Shown here: positions 1 through 12,885 of the stretch, piece by piece
Position numbering within the stretch: position 1 is the first letter of the stretch
Layout: the number at the start of each line of letters is the position of its first letter
NCBI RefSeq assembly: GCF_002994745.2
Contig: NC_037092.1
Coordinates: forward strand, 8,050,501-8,114,500
DNA: 64,000 nucleotides
From: Rosa chinensis
Lineage: Eukaryota > Streptophyta > Magnoliopsida > Rosales > Rosaceae
Direction of reading: 5' to 3'
The notes under the pieces: generated by a model
What the model saw: the letters and a program-made list of their open reading frames with translations, nothing else
The model's database searches: none
Told to the model about the DNA's origin: nothing
Translations under genes and position numbers: made by a program

Positions 1-2373
1 GCACGCATATCACCAATTTCACTTAGTTATTTCTACTATTGTTTAGAAAATGGGGTATACACTGTTACTCTCCACTTTGCGGAGATTAAGATCACGAATG
101 TCGGTACACATAGTCTTGGGAGGCGGTTTTTTGATATTTATGTTCAGGTAAATAGTACACTAGCTAATCAAATCTCTCTTGATACAGTTGCAACTTGAGG
201 TTTTGATAAGTCCACTTTGTCACAGGAGAGATTGGTTTGGAAGGATTTCAATATTGTGAATGAGGCAGGTATGGCTCAGAAAAGAGTAGTTAAACAATTA
301 TCTAATGTCAGTGTGACAAGTAATGTTTTAGAGATCCGATTCTACTGGGCTGGAAAAGGGACAATGAGGATTCCTGAGGGAGGAGATTACGGTCCCCTTA
401 TATCAGCTATTTCTGTGGTTTCTGGTGAGTTAGTTGTCAATGTTTCCAACATTATCATTTTAGTACTCCATCTTAGTAAAGATTCTGCATGAATAAGAGA
501 TGATGCAAAGGTTGTTTGAGAACTACTTTAGACATGTCGACCATTGGGCTTGTCTTCCGGGAAAAAGGTGGTTTAGTGGGACTAACTCGTTCAGTTTATT
601 CTTTTGGACAGATTTTAAACCTTGTGGAGGCTCTGGAACTTTGAAACTTGTTTATACTATTACGGGTGTTGGTGTTGGACCACTATGCCTAATTCTCTTC
701 ATACTGGCGGTCCTTTGGTGGAAAGGATTCTTTCAAGGGAAAAGGGGGATTAAAAGAGGTGCATATTAATCTATTATACAGTACATTGAACATCTCATTC
801 TCACATAGATAGCTTGCACCTACTGAAATTCTATTGAAGAAAGCTAGATGTCTTTATGACTCCAATATATTGTGATATTACAGGAGGAGATATCCAGACA
901 GGGAATTTTTGTTTGAAAGAAATAAAAGCAGCCAGTGATGACTTTGATTCAGCAAACAAGATTGGAGAAGGTGGTTTTGGTCCTGTGTTCAAGGTAATCT
1001 TTCTTCAGCATTTATAATTCTGAGAGGAAGTGTTTGCTTATAAGACATTGCTATATGAGCAGAAGTGAACTCTGAAATATGAGGTTGGGATGCAGGGTCA
1101 GTTACCAAATGGTTCTTTGATAGCAATTAAGCAGCTCTCATCTAATTCAAAGCAAGGAAATCGTGAGTTCTTAAATGAGATGGGAATGATATCTTGTCTG
1201 CAACACCCGAATCTAGTGATACTGCATGGATGTTGTATTGAAGGGGATCAGTTATTGCTGGTGTACGAGTACATGGAAAACAATAGTCTTGCGCGTGCAT
1301 TATATGGTATGTTTTCTGTCATTTTCTGAATCCTCAACCTCTTATCAAGTCATTATCTGGATATACAAGACATGTAACATATGTTTTGAGCTAGCTTACC
1401 TGCTATTCTAAGTAATTTGTTGGATAATATCTAGGTCCAGAGAAGCATCAGCTAAAACTGGACTGGCCAACAAGGCTTAAGATCTGTATTGGAATAGCTA
1501 GAGGTCTAGCTTTTCTCCATGAAGAATCAAGACTCAAGATTGTCCACCGAGACATAAAAGCTACGAATGTGCTGCTGGATAGGGATTTGAACGCTAAAAT
1601 ATCAGACTTTGGATTGGCTAAGCTTGGTGAAGATGACAAATCACACATCAGCACTAGAATTGCTGGAACCCTGTCAGTTGCCACTACAATTAATTCCACA
1701 TATGTAAATATCATTGCAGAAGTTACATATTTTTTTATTCATAATCTTTATGTGCAGAGGATATATGGCGCCAGAATATGCGCTATGGGGTCACTTAACC
1801 TACAAGGCAGATGTTTACAGTTTCGGAGTTGTTGCCTTGGAAATTGTTAGCGGGAAGAGCAACAACAGCTATGTGCCAAATGACAGTTATCTCTGTCTCC
1901 TAGACTTTGTACGTTACAGCTTTCAGTCTCTCTCTGAAGCCAGTGCATAAACACTGCTGTTTTTTTTTTTACAGTAACTTTGTGTTGATAAGAAATTCTT
2001 CTTGTAGGCTTGGCACTTGCTACAGACTGGAAACTTGAAGGAGCTGGTTGATGAGAGGTTGGGGAATGAAGTCATTGATAAAGAAGCAGAACTTATTATT
2101 AAAATTGGTATGTTATGTACAAATGCATCTCCAACGCTTAGGCCTACGATGTCTGAGGTGGTGGGCATGCTTGAAGGACGAACAGCAGTGCCGAACATGA
2201 CCCTGGAAGCAAGTTCCCATACCAAAGATTTGAGGTTCAACGCCTTGAGGGACCTCCAACGTCAAAGGAAAAGGCAAAGTTTAAGTGAAAGCCAGCCTCA
2301 GAATTTGCCAACCACCAAAACATTTTGCTCTTCCTCTACTTCAAGGTATGACTTGAGAGTTAGAACAGCTTAA
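1..2373 (+). CDS. LRR-malectin receptor kinase, copy 1 (5' part outside window)
   Basis: This is the 3' part of a plasma-membrane receptor Ser/Thr kinase of the LRR-VIII-2 type. The exons I can place are 1-147 (end of malectin domain), 226-424 (malectin end), 612-758 (membrane segment, stop-transfer WWK), 884-993, 1096-1306, 1435-1672, 1758-1908 and 2008-2373, all with GT-AG borders and matching the lengths of the other copies (147, 211 and 151 bp). The kinase shows the glycine loop GEGGFGPV, the catalytic Lys in [21 protein letters not shown] and [11 protein letters not shown], so it looks like an active RD kinase. The LRR exons lie upstream of base 1. It is clearly more diverged than copies 2-4 (for example NVGTHSLG in the malectin domain) and ends in a different C-terminal tail. 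The family is certain; the ligand is unknown. Confidence 0.9.
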
Positions 2374-2483
2374 GATCAAAATCCTCTTAACAATAAATTG
2401 ATATAATTGTACCAGCCTAATTATGTATTGAACATACACATATATCCACACCATTTCCCTCCAAATCAAGGCTTAGTTAGGAA

Positions 2484-3002
2484 CGCAGGTGCAGAACCAG
2501 GATTTGACATCTGAGAGAGGGTCCAGACATATATAGTATATAATATTAAAATTTCGCAAAAAATTAATGTTTTGTATATTTCCCTTATAGAAGATGTTCA
2601 TCTTCAAATCTAGCAAGATTCTATTTTATACATCTCCTAAACTCATATAAAGATTACAAATGTTCATGTGACGAAAGTAATAACTTATTCATCAATTACT
2701 TTACTTTTTCTTGGTAAATTAATTACTTTCTATTTTTTAAATAAAACAAATCAATTACTTTACTTATTCAGACATAAAGACCAATCAATTTAATAATTAT
2801 GTTTCTTAATATAATTGATTAATTATTCAAATTGATTGATTATAGAAGTTTTTGGGGTGTAATACTTAAATTAAGCCTATTTTTAATATTAATAAGGTAA
2901 ATAAGTAACTAAAATTGAAGTATATACCGAAAATTCTTGGGGGGGGGGGGGGGGGGGGGGGGGGTGTCAGGACCCCTTCGGGCCTATGAATAGGTGCGCC
3001 CC
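2484..3002. mobile_element. Degenerate hAT-like insertion in the 3' flank of copy 1
   Basis: The duplicated flank at about 32790-32830 runs straight through this point, so 2484-3002 is extra sequence. Its ends (CAGGTGCAGAACCAGG on the left, GGTGCGCCCC on the right) are worn relatives of the CAGTGGCGGAGCCAG type of hAT terminus. The flanks GTTAGGAA and AATAGGAA agree in 6 of 8 bases, as expected of an old 8-bp target duplication. It contains a run of 26 G at 2939-2964. No coding sequence is visible. Confidence 0.55.
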
Positions 3003-3755
3003 AATAGGAAGGACTGATATCTCTCATTCTTTTGTGATGTTTTTTCATGAAAAGGACATCTGCTAATGCAAGACATGTTACAAACTGGGCCAAATTTTAA
3101 ATCCGATCTCCTTGAAATCCTTGAGTTGAAACTGTAACCTTCTTCTCGTACGGTCGCACCTAAACAAAGCAAGTCACTCACATCTCCTTTGAAGTTTGAA
3201 CAGAACAACAAATATTGATCATACATGTCAAGTGATGACTTGGAGCAATTCTCTTCTTTTTTTAGGTCTTGGTTGTATCCGTGGCTCTTCTTTGTAAATT
3301 ATTTTCTACATCGGACAAAAAAAAAAATGAAAACAACTATAGTAGACTTAAATCTTTAGGCATTATAGTAAACATCAACCCATTCAAAGTAAAAGTTGTC
3401 TTCATCATTCCACGTGTTGGCTTGATTATTCTTAATTAGGTAGCTTAATCAAAGAAAAGGGATTAATTATAGACGAAGTAAAACTTGCTTTGTTCATTCT
3501 CTAGCCGCATGCCATTGAATTGTTGTTTCGTTTCGAGCTCCTAGACGTCGACCTAAGTTTGATTAATGAAATGTCGTTGGCATGCACATTAAAACTGAGA
3601 AAATGTGGTGCCAAATGCCAATGATCTATAAAGCTAGCGTGGAAATTCTTCAACTATAAACTAATAAAGTTGTTGACAAACCATTCTAAAAAAAAAAAAA
3701 AAGTTGTTGACAAACGAATATAGCCAAGTTGCCAATATATATATATATATATATA
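3003..3755. other. Intergenic spacer, duplicated at 32830-33485
   Basis: No gene is visible. The sequence matches 32830-33485 over most of its length with small indels, as part of a segmental duplication that also includes the last exon of copy 1. It ends in a short (TA)n tract at about 3735-3755, into which the MULE is inserted. Confidence 0.7.
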
Positions 3756-6700
3756 GAAGGGTTTTAAATACACATCCTTATTTTCTTAATACACATCCCA
3801 TACTTAATACACCACCTATCTAATTTTTCATTCTAATATTTTACTAGATACACAACCCAAAGTACCTAAAATACCCTTACTTTTTTTAATCCTATTATTT
3901 GACTATATTAAGGCAATTATTTAATAAAATTATTATATATTAGTGTATTGACATTTCATTTTTTTTTTTTTTTTACTTACTTTGTTCTATTTTTTGCTCG
4001 AAATTTTGGCTTGTCCTAGCTCCATTACGACATCAATCAATTGAAATTTGAAAATATAAACTTTCAAACATTAATTTTCAAGTCCTTCAAAATTCACACT
4101 TTCAATATGGTCTGTAAGGTGAACATGTATACATATTCAATATGGTCTGCAAGATGAAAACTAAAAATTGATAGGAAAAAAAAAAACCAAAATGTTATAC
4201 AAATTCAATACATAAATATAAGTTGAACAGTTAGCTAATAAACCCAACAATACATTTCTAACAGTTCAGTCATCACCAAGATGCATTGTTTCTTCTTTGC
4301 TAGATATAGTGGCATCACCAAGTTGAACAATTTCATCAGTAAGTTCATTGTCATCGTCAAGTTGCACTGTTTCTGAGGATATGTTAGTCACTCTTTCAGG
4401 ATGTGGCAATTGATCATATTGTTGGAAACGGTCTTGATATTTCAAGTACAAACTTTTAGATTTATCATCTGCATGGTAAATCCAATTTGGTGTAACCGGT
4501 GGCAATGGGTGCCCAGGCAATAAACATATCTGTGTTGAGAAAAAAGAAGTTTCATTAGTCACATAAAATGATATATATGAAATTTATCAGCAAATTGATC
4601 TATGTTACTCCTCACCTGAACAAAATGATCGCTGTTCACAAATCCAAGGCCAATCTCACGTAAATTTACTTCCATTGGTTTTCCCTTGCTGTATTCACGT
4701 AATGGGAGAAATGTGAAGCACTGACCATCTGATAAGTTGACAACCACTACTCCATAACAAGTTGCAATCAAATGCCCCATGTCTGGTAGATCCATCCATT
4801 TCCGTTTAGGTGCAATATTGGACGCAGAATGGTTAATTCGTTTACAAAGTTTGTCCACAGCACTTTGTCCTCCATAAAGAGCTTCATAAAGCTCAGGCGT
4901 GCCTTTTAGCTCATTTAGCAAATCAATTCGCACTTTACGCCAATGTTTTCTACCAAATCCCAAAGCCGATGCCACAACTCTAAAACCACAATTACCATCA
5001 TTTTCGACATCCATCGAACCGATAATATATGGCCTCATACCAAATATGAACTGTGCCGTATACTTCTGAGTTAGCTCAAACCTCATATCCTTCTGAGCCA
5101 GCTTATCTGCCTGTGAAAAGATAATACTCTACATAAAACAACTAATAAATTATCCATAAAATTCAAGTACATTTTACTAAAAGCATATTTGTACCGTACC
5201 TTACTTTTCTCTGAGTTGTCATTTGTCTTCGTATTTGACTTACGTGAGACTTTTTGAACACTTGGAAGAGGTGAATGGGTCTCATGCTCAGACAACAATG
5301 TATTTATAATTTCAAACCCAGATGGCAAACGACGAGTGCCACTGTCTTCCTTACTTGGACGCCCTTTGGTCTTTCTCTTTTCAGCTGGCTCCCTAAGTAA
5401 AGTAGAGGTCGGATTTATCAGCTCATCAATCTTCACTAAGATTTGACGTCTTGTATCCTCATTTTGTTCTTCAGCCCATTCTGCCAATCGTTCTAATTGT
5501 GCTTTTAAAGGAACCTTTTCGTGCACTTTCGAGTCTTCCACTATTGCCCCGATCTCTAACTTTCTCCAGTGGTGATGCACAGATGTAATTGGTATAGGAC
5601 TGTCACAACGCTTATATTCAGCTATCTCATGCGCACATGGTAACCCATGTGTTTTACGTATGGAACAATTACATGATGCAAGTTCCGATGTAATATCATC
5701 AGCCCTATGTAATCCAAAAAAAAAAAAAAAATTCCTGCCATCAGATCTAAACACAACCTCGCATTGTATAAATTAATTTATCTCCATAGAAGGTTGCCAA
5801 CATAATAAATCTAAAATTCAATGAGTGCTTACTTGTTCACTTCATAGACGATCTTGTTCAATGCCGCAATAGACACAAATCCTATCAACTCTCTCAAGTA
5901 TGCATGCTTAAACTCATGTTGCACAAAACATCGACTTTTTTCAAATGAAGCCTTAACTTCAGTATGATGCAAACACAATAATGAGTGGATGTGCTCCCAT
6001 GATACATTGAAGTCAAGTTGGGAAGATCTAAGTTCTCGCTTGAGCTTTGCATGTGCACTCTCAGCCCTGATCAAGAAATAAATTGATTGAGTAAAAAAGA
6101 TAAAAATAACAAAGTTGAAATGAGGCAATATATAAATATTACCGATTCGAAGTCTTTGCACCAAGATGCATATAGTTGTTTGTCCATGCTGCAATGAACA
6201 TTTCCTTATACTTGTTCAACCAATTGGTCTTCAAATAATTTATCTCCTCAGGAAATGCAAAGTATTTTGATTCAAAAGCTGTAAGGCTATGTACATACTC
6301 GTCCTCAGTGCTACAGTCCACCAAGCTATGCCAATCATTATTAAATGCTTCCCACCCTTCTTTTGTTGTAAATTTTCCTTTGCATTTTCTCATTACATTC
6401 TTACCAATGTGCCACTTACATAAAATCTGATGAGTATCAGGAAAGACATTTTCAGTGGCTTTCATAAGTGCTAATTCCCGATCAGTGACAATTACCCCAG
6501 GCATAGAATCCTCATCCATAAGTGTTCTTAACCTACTTAGTGCCCATCTGTAATTATCTTCTGCCTCCTTTGACATGTAAACAAACGCAACATTGAAAGT
6601 TTGCTCAGTGCATGTAATACCCACAATCTCAAAAAGTGGAAAACGATACCTGTTTGTCTTATAGGTGCAATCCATGATAAGTACATGTGGGAATGTACGT

Positions 6701-9288
6701 AGCATTTGAAGACTGAATGGATGACACCAAAACAAATCAGAGACCACGTGATCTTCGCTTCTATGATGCTCAATATAATGATGATCGGGCAAATTCTTTA
6801 GTAATTGTTGCATTTGAGTTCTGCCTGCTCTAGCAATAATCCGAGCAAAATACCTAGCATTGTATATAGTTCTCATCGTTGATGTATTACTTGGATCTCG
6901 GCTCTTTATCGCAGTCAATATATCCTTGGGTCTCATTAAACGCTTAGACATATCCACCAACAACTCATGTTCTTCTTTAGATAGTCGCCCTGCATAGGAA
7001 TGACCTTCTAGATATGATGGGGCAACATGATTGTGGATTCCGCAAGCAACCTCAAGTACCCACTCATCCCTACCAATGTTAAAGGCTTTTAATAAGAATG
7101 GACATTCACATTTCTTTGTAGAAGTCAGCCTCGGGCGTTGTTGTTCATCAGCCTTGTTACTATCTACTTCAGATTTTTGGGTACTTTTGTCAACCATCTT
7201 GGTTATTCCCTTAAACTTTCTAAACTTTCCACCCCTCTCACAACTGAATCTTATTCTTGGTCTCCTTCTTTTCTTGCCCGAGTTTCCGAAATTGGACCTT
7301 TGTATGACTATGACACAATTGTTTCTCTTCCCTGTCGTAAGGACCCATCGAATCAATGCGGCTTTGCTTTCAAATACCTGCACACAACACATTCGACTTA
7401 CTACCTAACATACATAACAAATCACAATCCAAATTCCAACTTGAACAATTATTACATGGTACGTCGTGAATTCATTGGTATAATCACGTGAACATTCTTC
7501 TCTAATTCTGCTATATATGGTCGAGACATCTTGTTGTTGGACTTCAGCGTGCTATAATACAATAAAAGTTAGATGTCAAAACTTTTCCACTTGACCGAAT
7601 AGTAGTAGGTCAAGTAAGAGTATTGCAAAAGAAAGCACTATGTTACAAGAATCATGCTTATGCTCACAAAGTCATTAATTTAGGTATCGAAATCATGTTG
7701 TATTGTATTCAATTTAGGTGAAGTCAAATTCTAATGTATGGTTGGCTTGCTATATTAGAGGCATCACTAGAAGTTCTAAGCCAAATTCAGTTCTATATAT
7801 CCTTCAATGCATGACCAGAGGCAGAATTTGGCATGAAACAAAGTTACCAGAGGCATGACAAATAGAATAGAGGCATGACAAATAGAATGAAATTACAAAG
7901 TTCAAAGCATAGAGGCATGACCAGAGGTCTTCGAAGTGTTGATTAGGATGAAACAAAGTTACAGTACTATGCAAACAAGGAGCCAAATTAAGTTCTATAT
8001 ATCCTAAAATGCAAAAGAGAACAATTCATCATATTAAGCAAAAATTCAATGAACGTACGTCCCAAGTTAATAATCAAGAATCGATGCAAAAGTAACAAAA
8101 CCAAACTTCTATTGCAGCATTGCTTAACCTCCAAATTGGCAAAAGCAACATTCAAATATCTAAAACTACACAATCAGAAAAACGAAGATAGCACAAACTA
8201 TGTGAGGCTTAGTACTGGATTTGTTCACAACTCAGCAATTCCGAATAGGTTTCCAAAACTTTTTACCATTTGAATCAATATAAGTTTGGTAAGATAACTT
8301 AAATTCCCAAAAAAAAAGTATCAGAAGTGGAAATAGATTAAGTATATGAATGAGTTTCCAGTAACCATGACCAACCTAAGAACATGATTAAAAGGCATTT
8401 CAATTCCAACTTCCAATAATAAGAGTCCTGGAAGAATAACTTTGAAGTTGAAATCCATAGATTCAAATATAGTTTTCATCAACAAAATAAAAATAAATGG
8501 ATCATACATGTCAGATTCCCAAAATTTAAGGGTGAAGAATGAAGGAATGCGCTTAACTTAGTTTTCCAGCAAACATGCTTATTGTCTACAAGAATGAGAA
8601 GAAAAAAAGTAGCACAAAGCTGGAAGCTGAAGACAACAGCGGGTATGTCACAAAATGGCATAAGAATAGGCAATAATACCAGTGCATAGTACTGACTCTA
8701 AAAAGTTCAAATACAGCAAAATAATCAAAGACAAAAAAGAGCACTATTATGACCTTAAATTTTTTTTTGTCAAGGGTCAAACTTAGTTTATATCACTTTA
8801 ATAATAGAATGATGGTCAATGATATTCGACAGAAAGAGCAAATGAAAACTCACAGTGTTGATCTTAGATGTCTGCAATACCAAATTAGAAGGAATTTAAC
8901 ACAAACGGGCAGAATATTTACCAACCCAGAAGCTATGGTTACTCTTCAAGTGCTCAACAATTGGAAACAATTAAGCAACATGAGAATGTTAAACAAGATG
9001 AAGAATACATACCTCTGTTGAAGATTGAGAATTCATGTGATTATATCAACAGTCGAAATTCAGGTGATGAATTGTGGAGAAAAGAGATGTATTGCAACGT
9101 CTAAGCTAGGTTTAGGAAAAGAAGACGTCTAGCCGTTTAGGCGCGATTCAGTTTTTTTTTTTCTTTTTCTTTTTCCCTAATGATAGATGCCTGTTTTGGT
9201 CATTTAACCTACCTATAAAATCTGATTTGAAATATAAAATAATAGGGATGTGTATTAAGTAGTTAGGGGTGTGTATTTAAAATTTCTC
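3756..9288 (-). mobile_element. Complete MULE DNA transposon encoding a transposase-OTU protein
   Basis: The two ends are inverted repeats. The left end begins GAAGGGTTTTAAATACACA. The reverse complement of the right end begins GAGAAATTTTAAATACACA, and the similarity continues through TTAATACACATCCC. Both ends abut (TA)n, so the target duplication cannot be read uniquely. A second member of the family at 54077-56323 has the same ends and a clean 9-bp duplication, which identifies the superfamily. The transposase gene occupies 4266-7529 on the minus strand. The remaining 1.7 kb (7530-9288) is non-coding and contains a short direct repeat near 7850-7890. Confidence 0.85.
4266..7529 (-). CDS. 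FAR1-like MULE transposase fused to an OTU cysteine protease domain
   Basis: Multi-exon gene inside the MULE. The exons I infer are 7377-6143, 6066-5833, 5704-5205, 5110-4616 and 4529-4266, with a short first exon starting near 7529 whose donor is uncertain. Domains in order: a FAR1-type N-terminal DNA-binding region (FESKAALIRW, then CECPFLLKA and GIHNH), the MULE DDE core with DCTYKTNRY and VTDRELALM, a SWIM zinc finger (SCNCSIRKTHGLPCAH), an AT-hook-like KTKGRPSKED, and then an OTU-type protease domain with the Cys motif NDGNCGFRVVA and a late His in NSDHFVQV. Each exon is open across its length. By family knowledge the first part cuts and pastes DNA. The OTU part resembles deubiquitinases, and a protease role here is inferred. 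Exon ends were placed by eye. Confidence 0.8.
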
Positions 9289-9310
9289 ATATATATATAT
9301 ATATATATAT

Positions 9311-11300
9311 TTTTTTTTTAGGGGAATGAAAGACTAATTCATTGATGAAACATTATTACAATCAGAGATTAAAATTGCCTTTACAAATAGAGGAATAGTC
9401 GAAAAAAATTCCAACTGAAAATCGGCATTCTTAGCATCTTGCACCAAGATATGAGCCGCTCCATTGGCTTGTCTTCCTACTTTAAGAACACGAGCATCCA
9501 AAGCTTCATGCAATAGCTCCCGTAGGCCTGCTAACAGAAAACCCAAATCCGAATGGTCTAAAGAAGAAGACGACAGAGCCGTCACCAACTCCAGGCAATC
9601 GGTTTCCACAATTAGAGGTGTGAGATGATTCTCAAGAGCTGTCTGCACCCCAAGAAGTAGGGCCAACAGCTCAGCATGTTTGGCTGAGTTTGCTGTCATG
9701 GCTGAATGCCGAAACCATTGCAGAAACAGCCCAGTATGATGACGAAACATTCCTCCCAACCCTGTACACCTAGAGGTCTGATCAAACCCTGCATCAACAT
9801 TCAACTTCACATAGCCAACTGGAGGCTTAGTCCACTTTGGCATGACCCGGATCCCCGACACGGACTGAGTAGCAACATGAGCTGCTTTGTAATCCTTCCA
9901 CCATCCCAAAGTCATGGGTACCGCCTCAGAGGCTTGCTTGAAATCTCCATCCCAAACTTTGGCATTCCTATTTCTCCAAGTAGCCCACAAGATCATCAAG
10001 GAAGGGGCAAAGTTTTGAGGAGTCAAATTATGGACAGTAACCAACCAGTCAACAACGTTTGTAGGGGTCGAAACCAAGGGTAAATTGGCACCTTCAATCA
10101 AGCTAGCAGTGTGAGGACAGTCACGAACCGCATGGATAGGCGTCTCAACGTCTTCGTCACAAAGTGGGCATTGGGTATCAAGATCAATACCACGTTCACT
10201 TAGCTGACTCCGAGTAGGAAGAATATTAGCCGCTGCTTTCCATGCACAAATTTTCACAGTATTGGGCACAGATGCTTTCCACAATTGAGTCCACAGAGTC
10301 GCACTTGGATTGAGTGCGGAAGAATGATCAGCAAGAACTCTATGTCGAGCCACATGGTAGGCTGACTCCACTGTAAACCGGCCTTTTTTGTCGCCACCCC
10401 AAATCCATCTATCCTCATGATTCCGGGGACTAAGCGGAAGATCAAGGATCTGTTGAACAATATGAGCAAGAAAAAGTTTTGAAAGCAAAGTAGAATTCCA
10501 CACACCTAGGGATAGAAAGAGGTCAGCTACATATGTAACACGATCTGAAAGATAAACACCCAACTCCTCCCCACATAACCACGGGTCTGACCAGATGTTA
10601 GTAGACAAACCATTCCCAATATGACGCTGAATACCAGCTCGAAGTATGTTTCTCCCATGCAAAATACTTCTCCAAGCATATGAAGGTTGTGTCCCCAATG
10701 TAGCTTCCCAAAAATTGCTAGTTGCAAAATAAAGAGCTTTGAACAATTGACCAATCAAAGAATCAGGGCTTTGGATTAATCTCCAGCCCTGCTTGGCTAG
10801 CATAGCCAAGTTGAAAGCAAATAAACGTCGAAATCCCATGCCTCCCACACTTTTAGGTTTACACAAATCATCCCATGCCCGCCAATGCATCCCCTTTTTC
10901 TCATCCGTACTCCCCCACCAGAATTGGGCACATAACTGATGAAGTTCCTGAATAAGGATCTGGGGGAGCAGGTAACAATTCATTGTGTACAACGGCATAG
11001 CCTGCGCCACCACCTTAATTAAAATCTCCGTTCCTGCTGCATTAAGTAATTTAGACCTCCAACTAGTTAGTTTTTTGGACAAATTATCTTTAATATAAGC
11101 AAAAGTATCAGACTTGGATCTGCCAACAAGAGTTGGAATGCCCAGATATTTCTCATGCTTATCCACCACTTGCACTCCCAGAATCTGTGCCATAGAAACC
11201 CTCATGTGGGGAAGGACACTCCCACTGAAAACCACATTACTCTTCTGCAAATTCACCTGTTGCCCAGAAGCTCATTCATAAACAATTAATAAATTCCGAA
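9311..11300 (-). mobile_element. 5'-truncated LINE retrotransposon
   Basis: A T tract at 9311-9319 is the poly(A) tail of a minus-strand element, and the body carries the C-terminal part of a LINE ORF2. The duplicated spacer near 33463-33500 lacks it. The flanks CCAAGTTGCCAATATA (left of the MULE) and TCAAGTAGCAAATATA (right) look like an imperfect target duplication. If so, the LINE came first and the MULE later entered the (TA)n beside it. Confidence 0.8.
9334..11256 (-). pseudogene. LINE ORF2 C-terminal fragment (zf-RVT and RNase H)
   Basis: An open frame of 640 codons whose N-terminus is missing. It begins just after the reverse-transcriptase palm, at the conserved KYLGIPTLVGRSK region, passes through the thumb-like segment (FWWGSTDEKKGMHWRAWDDLC), a zf-RVT segment (CPLCDEDVETPIHAVRDCPH) and an RNase H domain with VNVDAGF-type residues (KLNVDAGFDQ) and a late HAELLALLLG. 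The YxDD catalytic box of reverse transcriptase is not present, so the product cannot retrotranspose by itself. The long undamaged frame suggests a recent insertion. The fragment is cut by 5' truncation, as is usual for LINE copies. Confidence 0.85.
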
Positions 11301-11343
11301 TCAAGTAGCAAATATATTAGATGGACATTAGTTTAGTTTAATT

Positions 11344-12556
11344 TTTCTTTTTTTTGATAAAAAGAGATCGGCCTATTATATATATTCAGCTAGTAGTACA
11401 AAAACGAAACACCCTTATGAGGTTGACAGAAAGAATCGTTCTTTAGGGAACCCTAAAACCTATTATGAAAACAAGAATAAGACCCAGAAAACCCTTAGTA
11501 CACCCACCTTTTAGGAAATCCGCGCACCATTATTCCAAACAAAAATCTTGACTCCGAAGCTAATAAAGCAAAATGATCTTCAGAGCCACTGGTCTTTACG
11601 ACCTAACAAAAATTTAAACAGTACTCTGGGCCATAGAGGCCCAAACCAGCCAAACAGCCATCAAGGCCCAAGCGCCAATGAGCCCAGACCCACCAAAAGC
11701 CACTAGAGTAAACCCTAGAAGCTTAGCGACCATCCTCCCCGCCACCGTCATCGGCCAGCCACCGCCTCTGCTGTTGAAAGTAGAAGAGACACCCCAGCAT
11801 ATATCACTGTCCCCTACGCCGTCGTTGCCACCACCGGAGGAGAGGTTAACCCCATCCTGGGCAAAGAAACACCGCGTAGCACCCAGCCTCAAGCACAACG
11901 GCTCTGTTGACGTCACCGGCATAACTAGACGCCTAATTGTTAGCCACCAGAGCCTTTCATCGCCGATCCCCCGATCTTCTAGCTCTATCGCAACGTCTGT
12001 CACCGAAGAAGAATAGGGATCAACACCGATCCCTTCGTCCTCCATAGAAATTGACAACCCAGCCAGATATCATCATCACCAAGCCAGGCACCGACACAGA
12101 TGTCCGCTCTAGCAATCTTCATCCAACTTACTTCCCAAGCCAACCCAACGTAGAACAAAGCCATCCCACAGGCAAGCCTCCTCGAATCCCAACAATCCAA
12201 ATATGAGGGAACACTATCTCCACCACCGATCGTACTCCCAGAACACAAACACATACCACCATCTTTATCACCGACAATACCACCTATACCGCTATCGTCA
12301 TCACCATAGAGCACTACCTCCCGTCCAAGGTACACGACCACCACCAACAGATATCAATCGTAGTCGAGAAATCTCCCTTGCAGGAGTTAGGAATAGGGAT
12401 TGATGAAACACTCCCTCGCCGCTGTCTTCAAAAGCACCAGAAGAAACGGGAAACCCGCCATGGAGAACCACGGTTAGAAACCCTAGAAACGCTCTCAGAA
12501 GGGAGAGCATTTTTTTATTGTGATAGTATAACTAGCATTCTCACTTATCTCTACTT
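11344..12556 (-). mobile_element. LINE-like retroposon with 15-bp target duplication
   Basis: The 15-mer TAGTTTAGTTTAATT occurs directly before (11329-11343) and after (12557-12571) this segment, while the paralogous spacer at about 33503 has it once. A T-rich run at 11344-11355 marks the poly(A) end of a minus-strand element. The interior has an open minus-strand frame at 11614-12057 (147 codons, rich in Gly, Val and Trp) which I do not recognise; it may be a non-coding LINE 5' or 3' region that happens to be open. GC content is higher than in the surroundings. Confidence 0.75.
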
Positions 12557-12571
12557 TAGTTTAGTTTAATT

Positions 12572-12885
12572 CTTAATAACAATCAATCTTATCAAACAAG
12601 AACACGTAGAGTTGGCTTTTTCATCAACAATATTCATGGAGTGAACACTAAATCATTCCCTCTTTTTTTTTAAAAGTTATATTTGTGAAAATAGAGGGAT
12701 GAATTTAGGTAGAACTAATCGTTGAGATGTTGAAACTGAGTTACTAAAACCAACCTATTCAAAAGATGTTCATACACTTGACATAATGTTCGGACGGGTG
12801 ACCATTGATGTTGTTAAAGCTGAAACAATTAAACATAATCAAAATCTACCATGTATCAAGCTTTCTTACTGTTTGATCAGCTAGT
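12572..12885. other. Intergenic spacer, duplicated near 33510-33845
   Basis: No gene is seen. The sequence follows the duplicated spacer before copy 4 (shared AATCAATCTTATCAAACAAG, later GATGTTGTTAAAGCTGAAAC). Confidence 0.6.

Noticed and set aside
4559..5086. A stand-alone host OTU deubiquitinase gene
   Set aside because: It lies inside MULE termini, shares splice-compatible borders with the transposase exons on the same strand, and has no promoter-sized gap before it.
8049..9021. Small open frames in the right part of the MULE
   Set aside because: Short, overlapping on both strands, no domain and AT-rich composition; most likely non-coding sequence of the element.
9334..11256. A complete LINE with active reverse transcriptase
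   Set aside because: The frame starts after the catalytic palm; the YxDD box is absent.
11614..12057. A protein-coding gene on the minus strand
   Set aside because: It lies inside a retroposon with a 15-bp target duplication, overlaps an equally open frame on the other strand and shows no recognisable domain.
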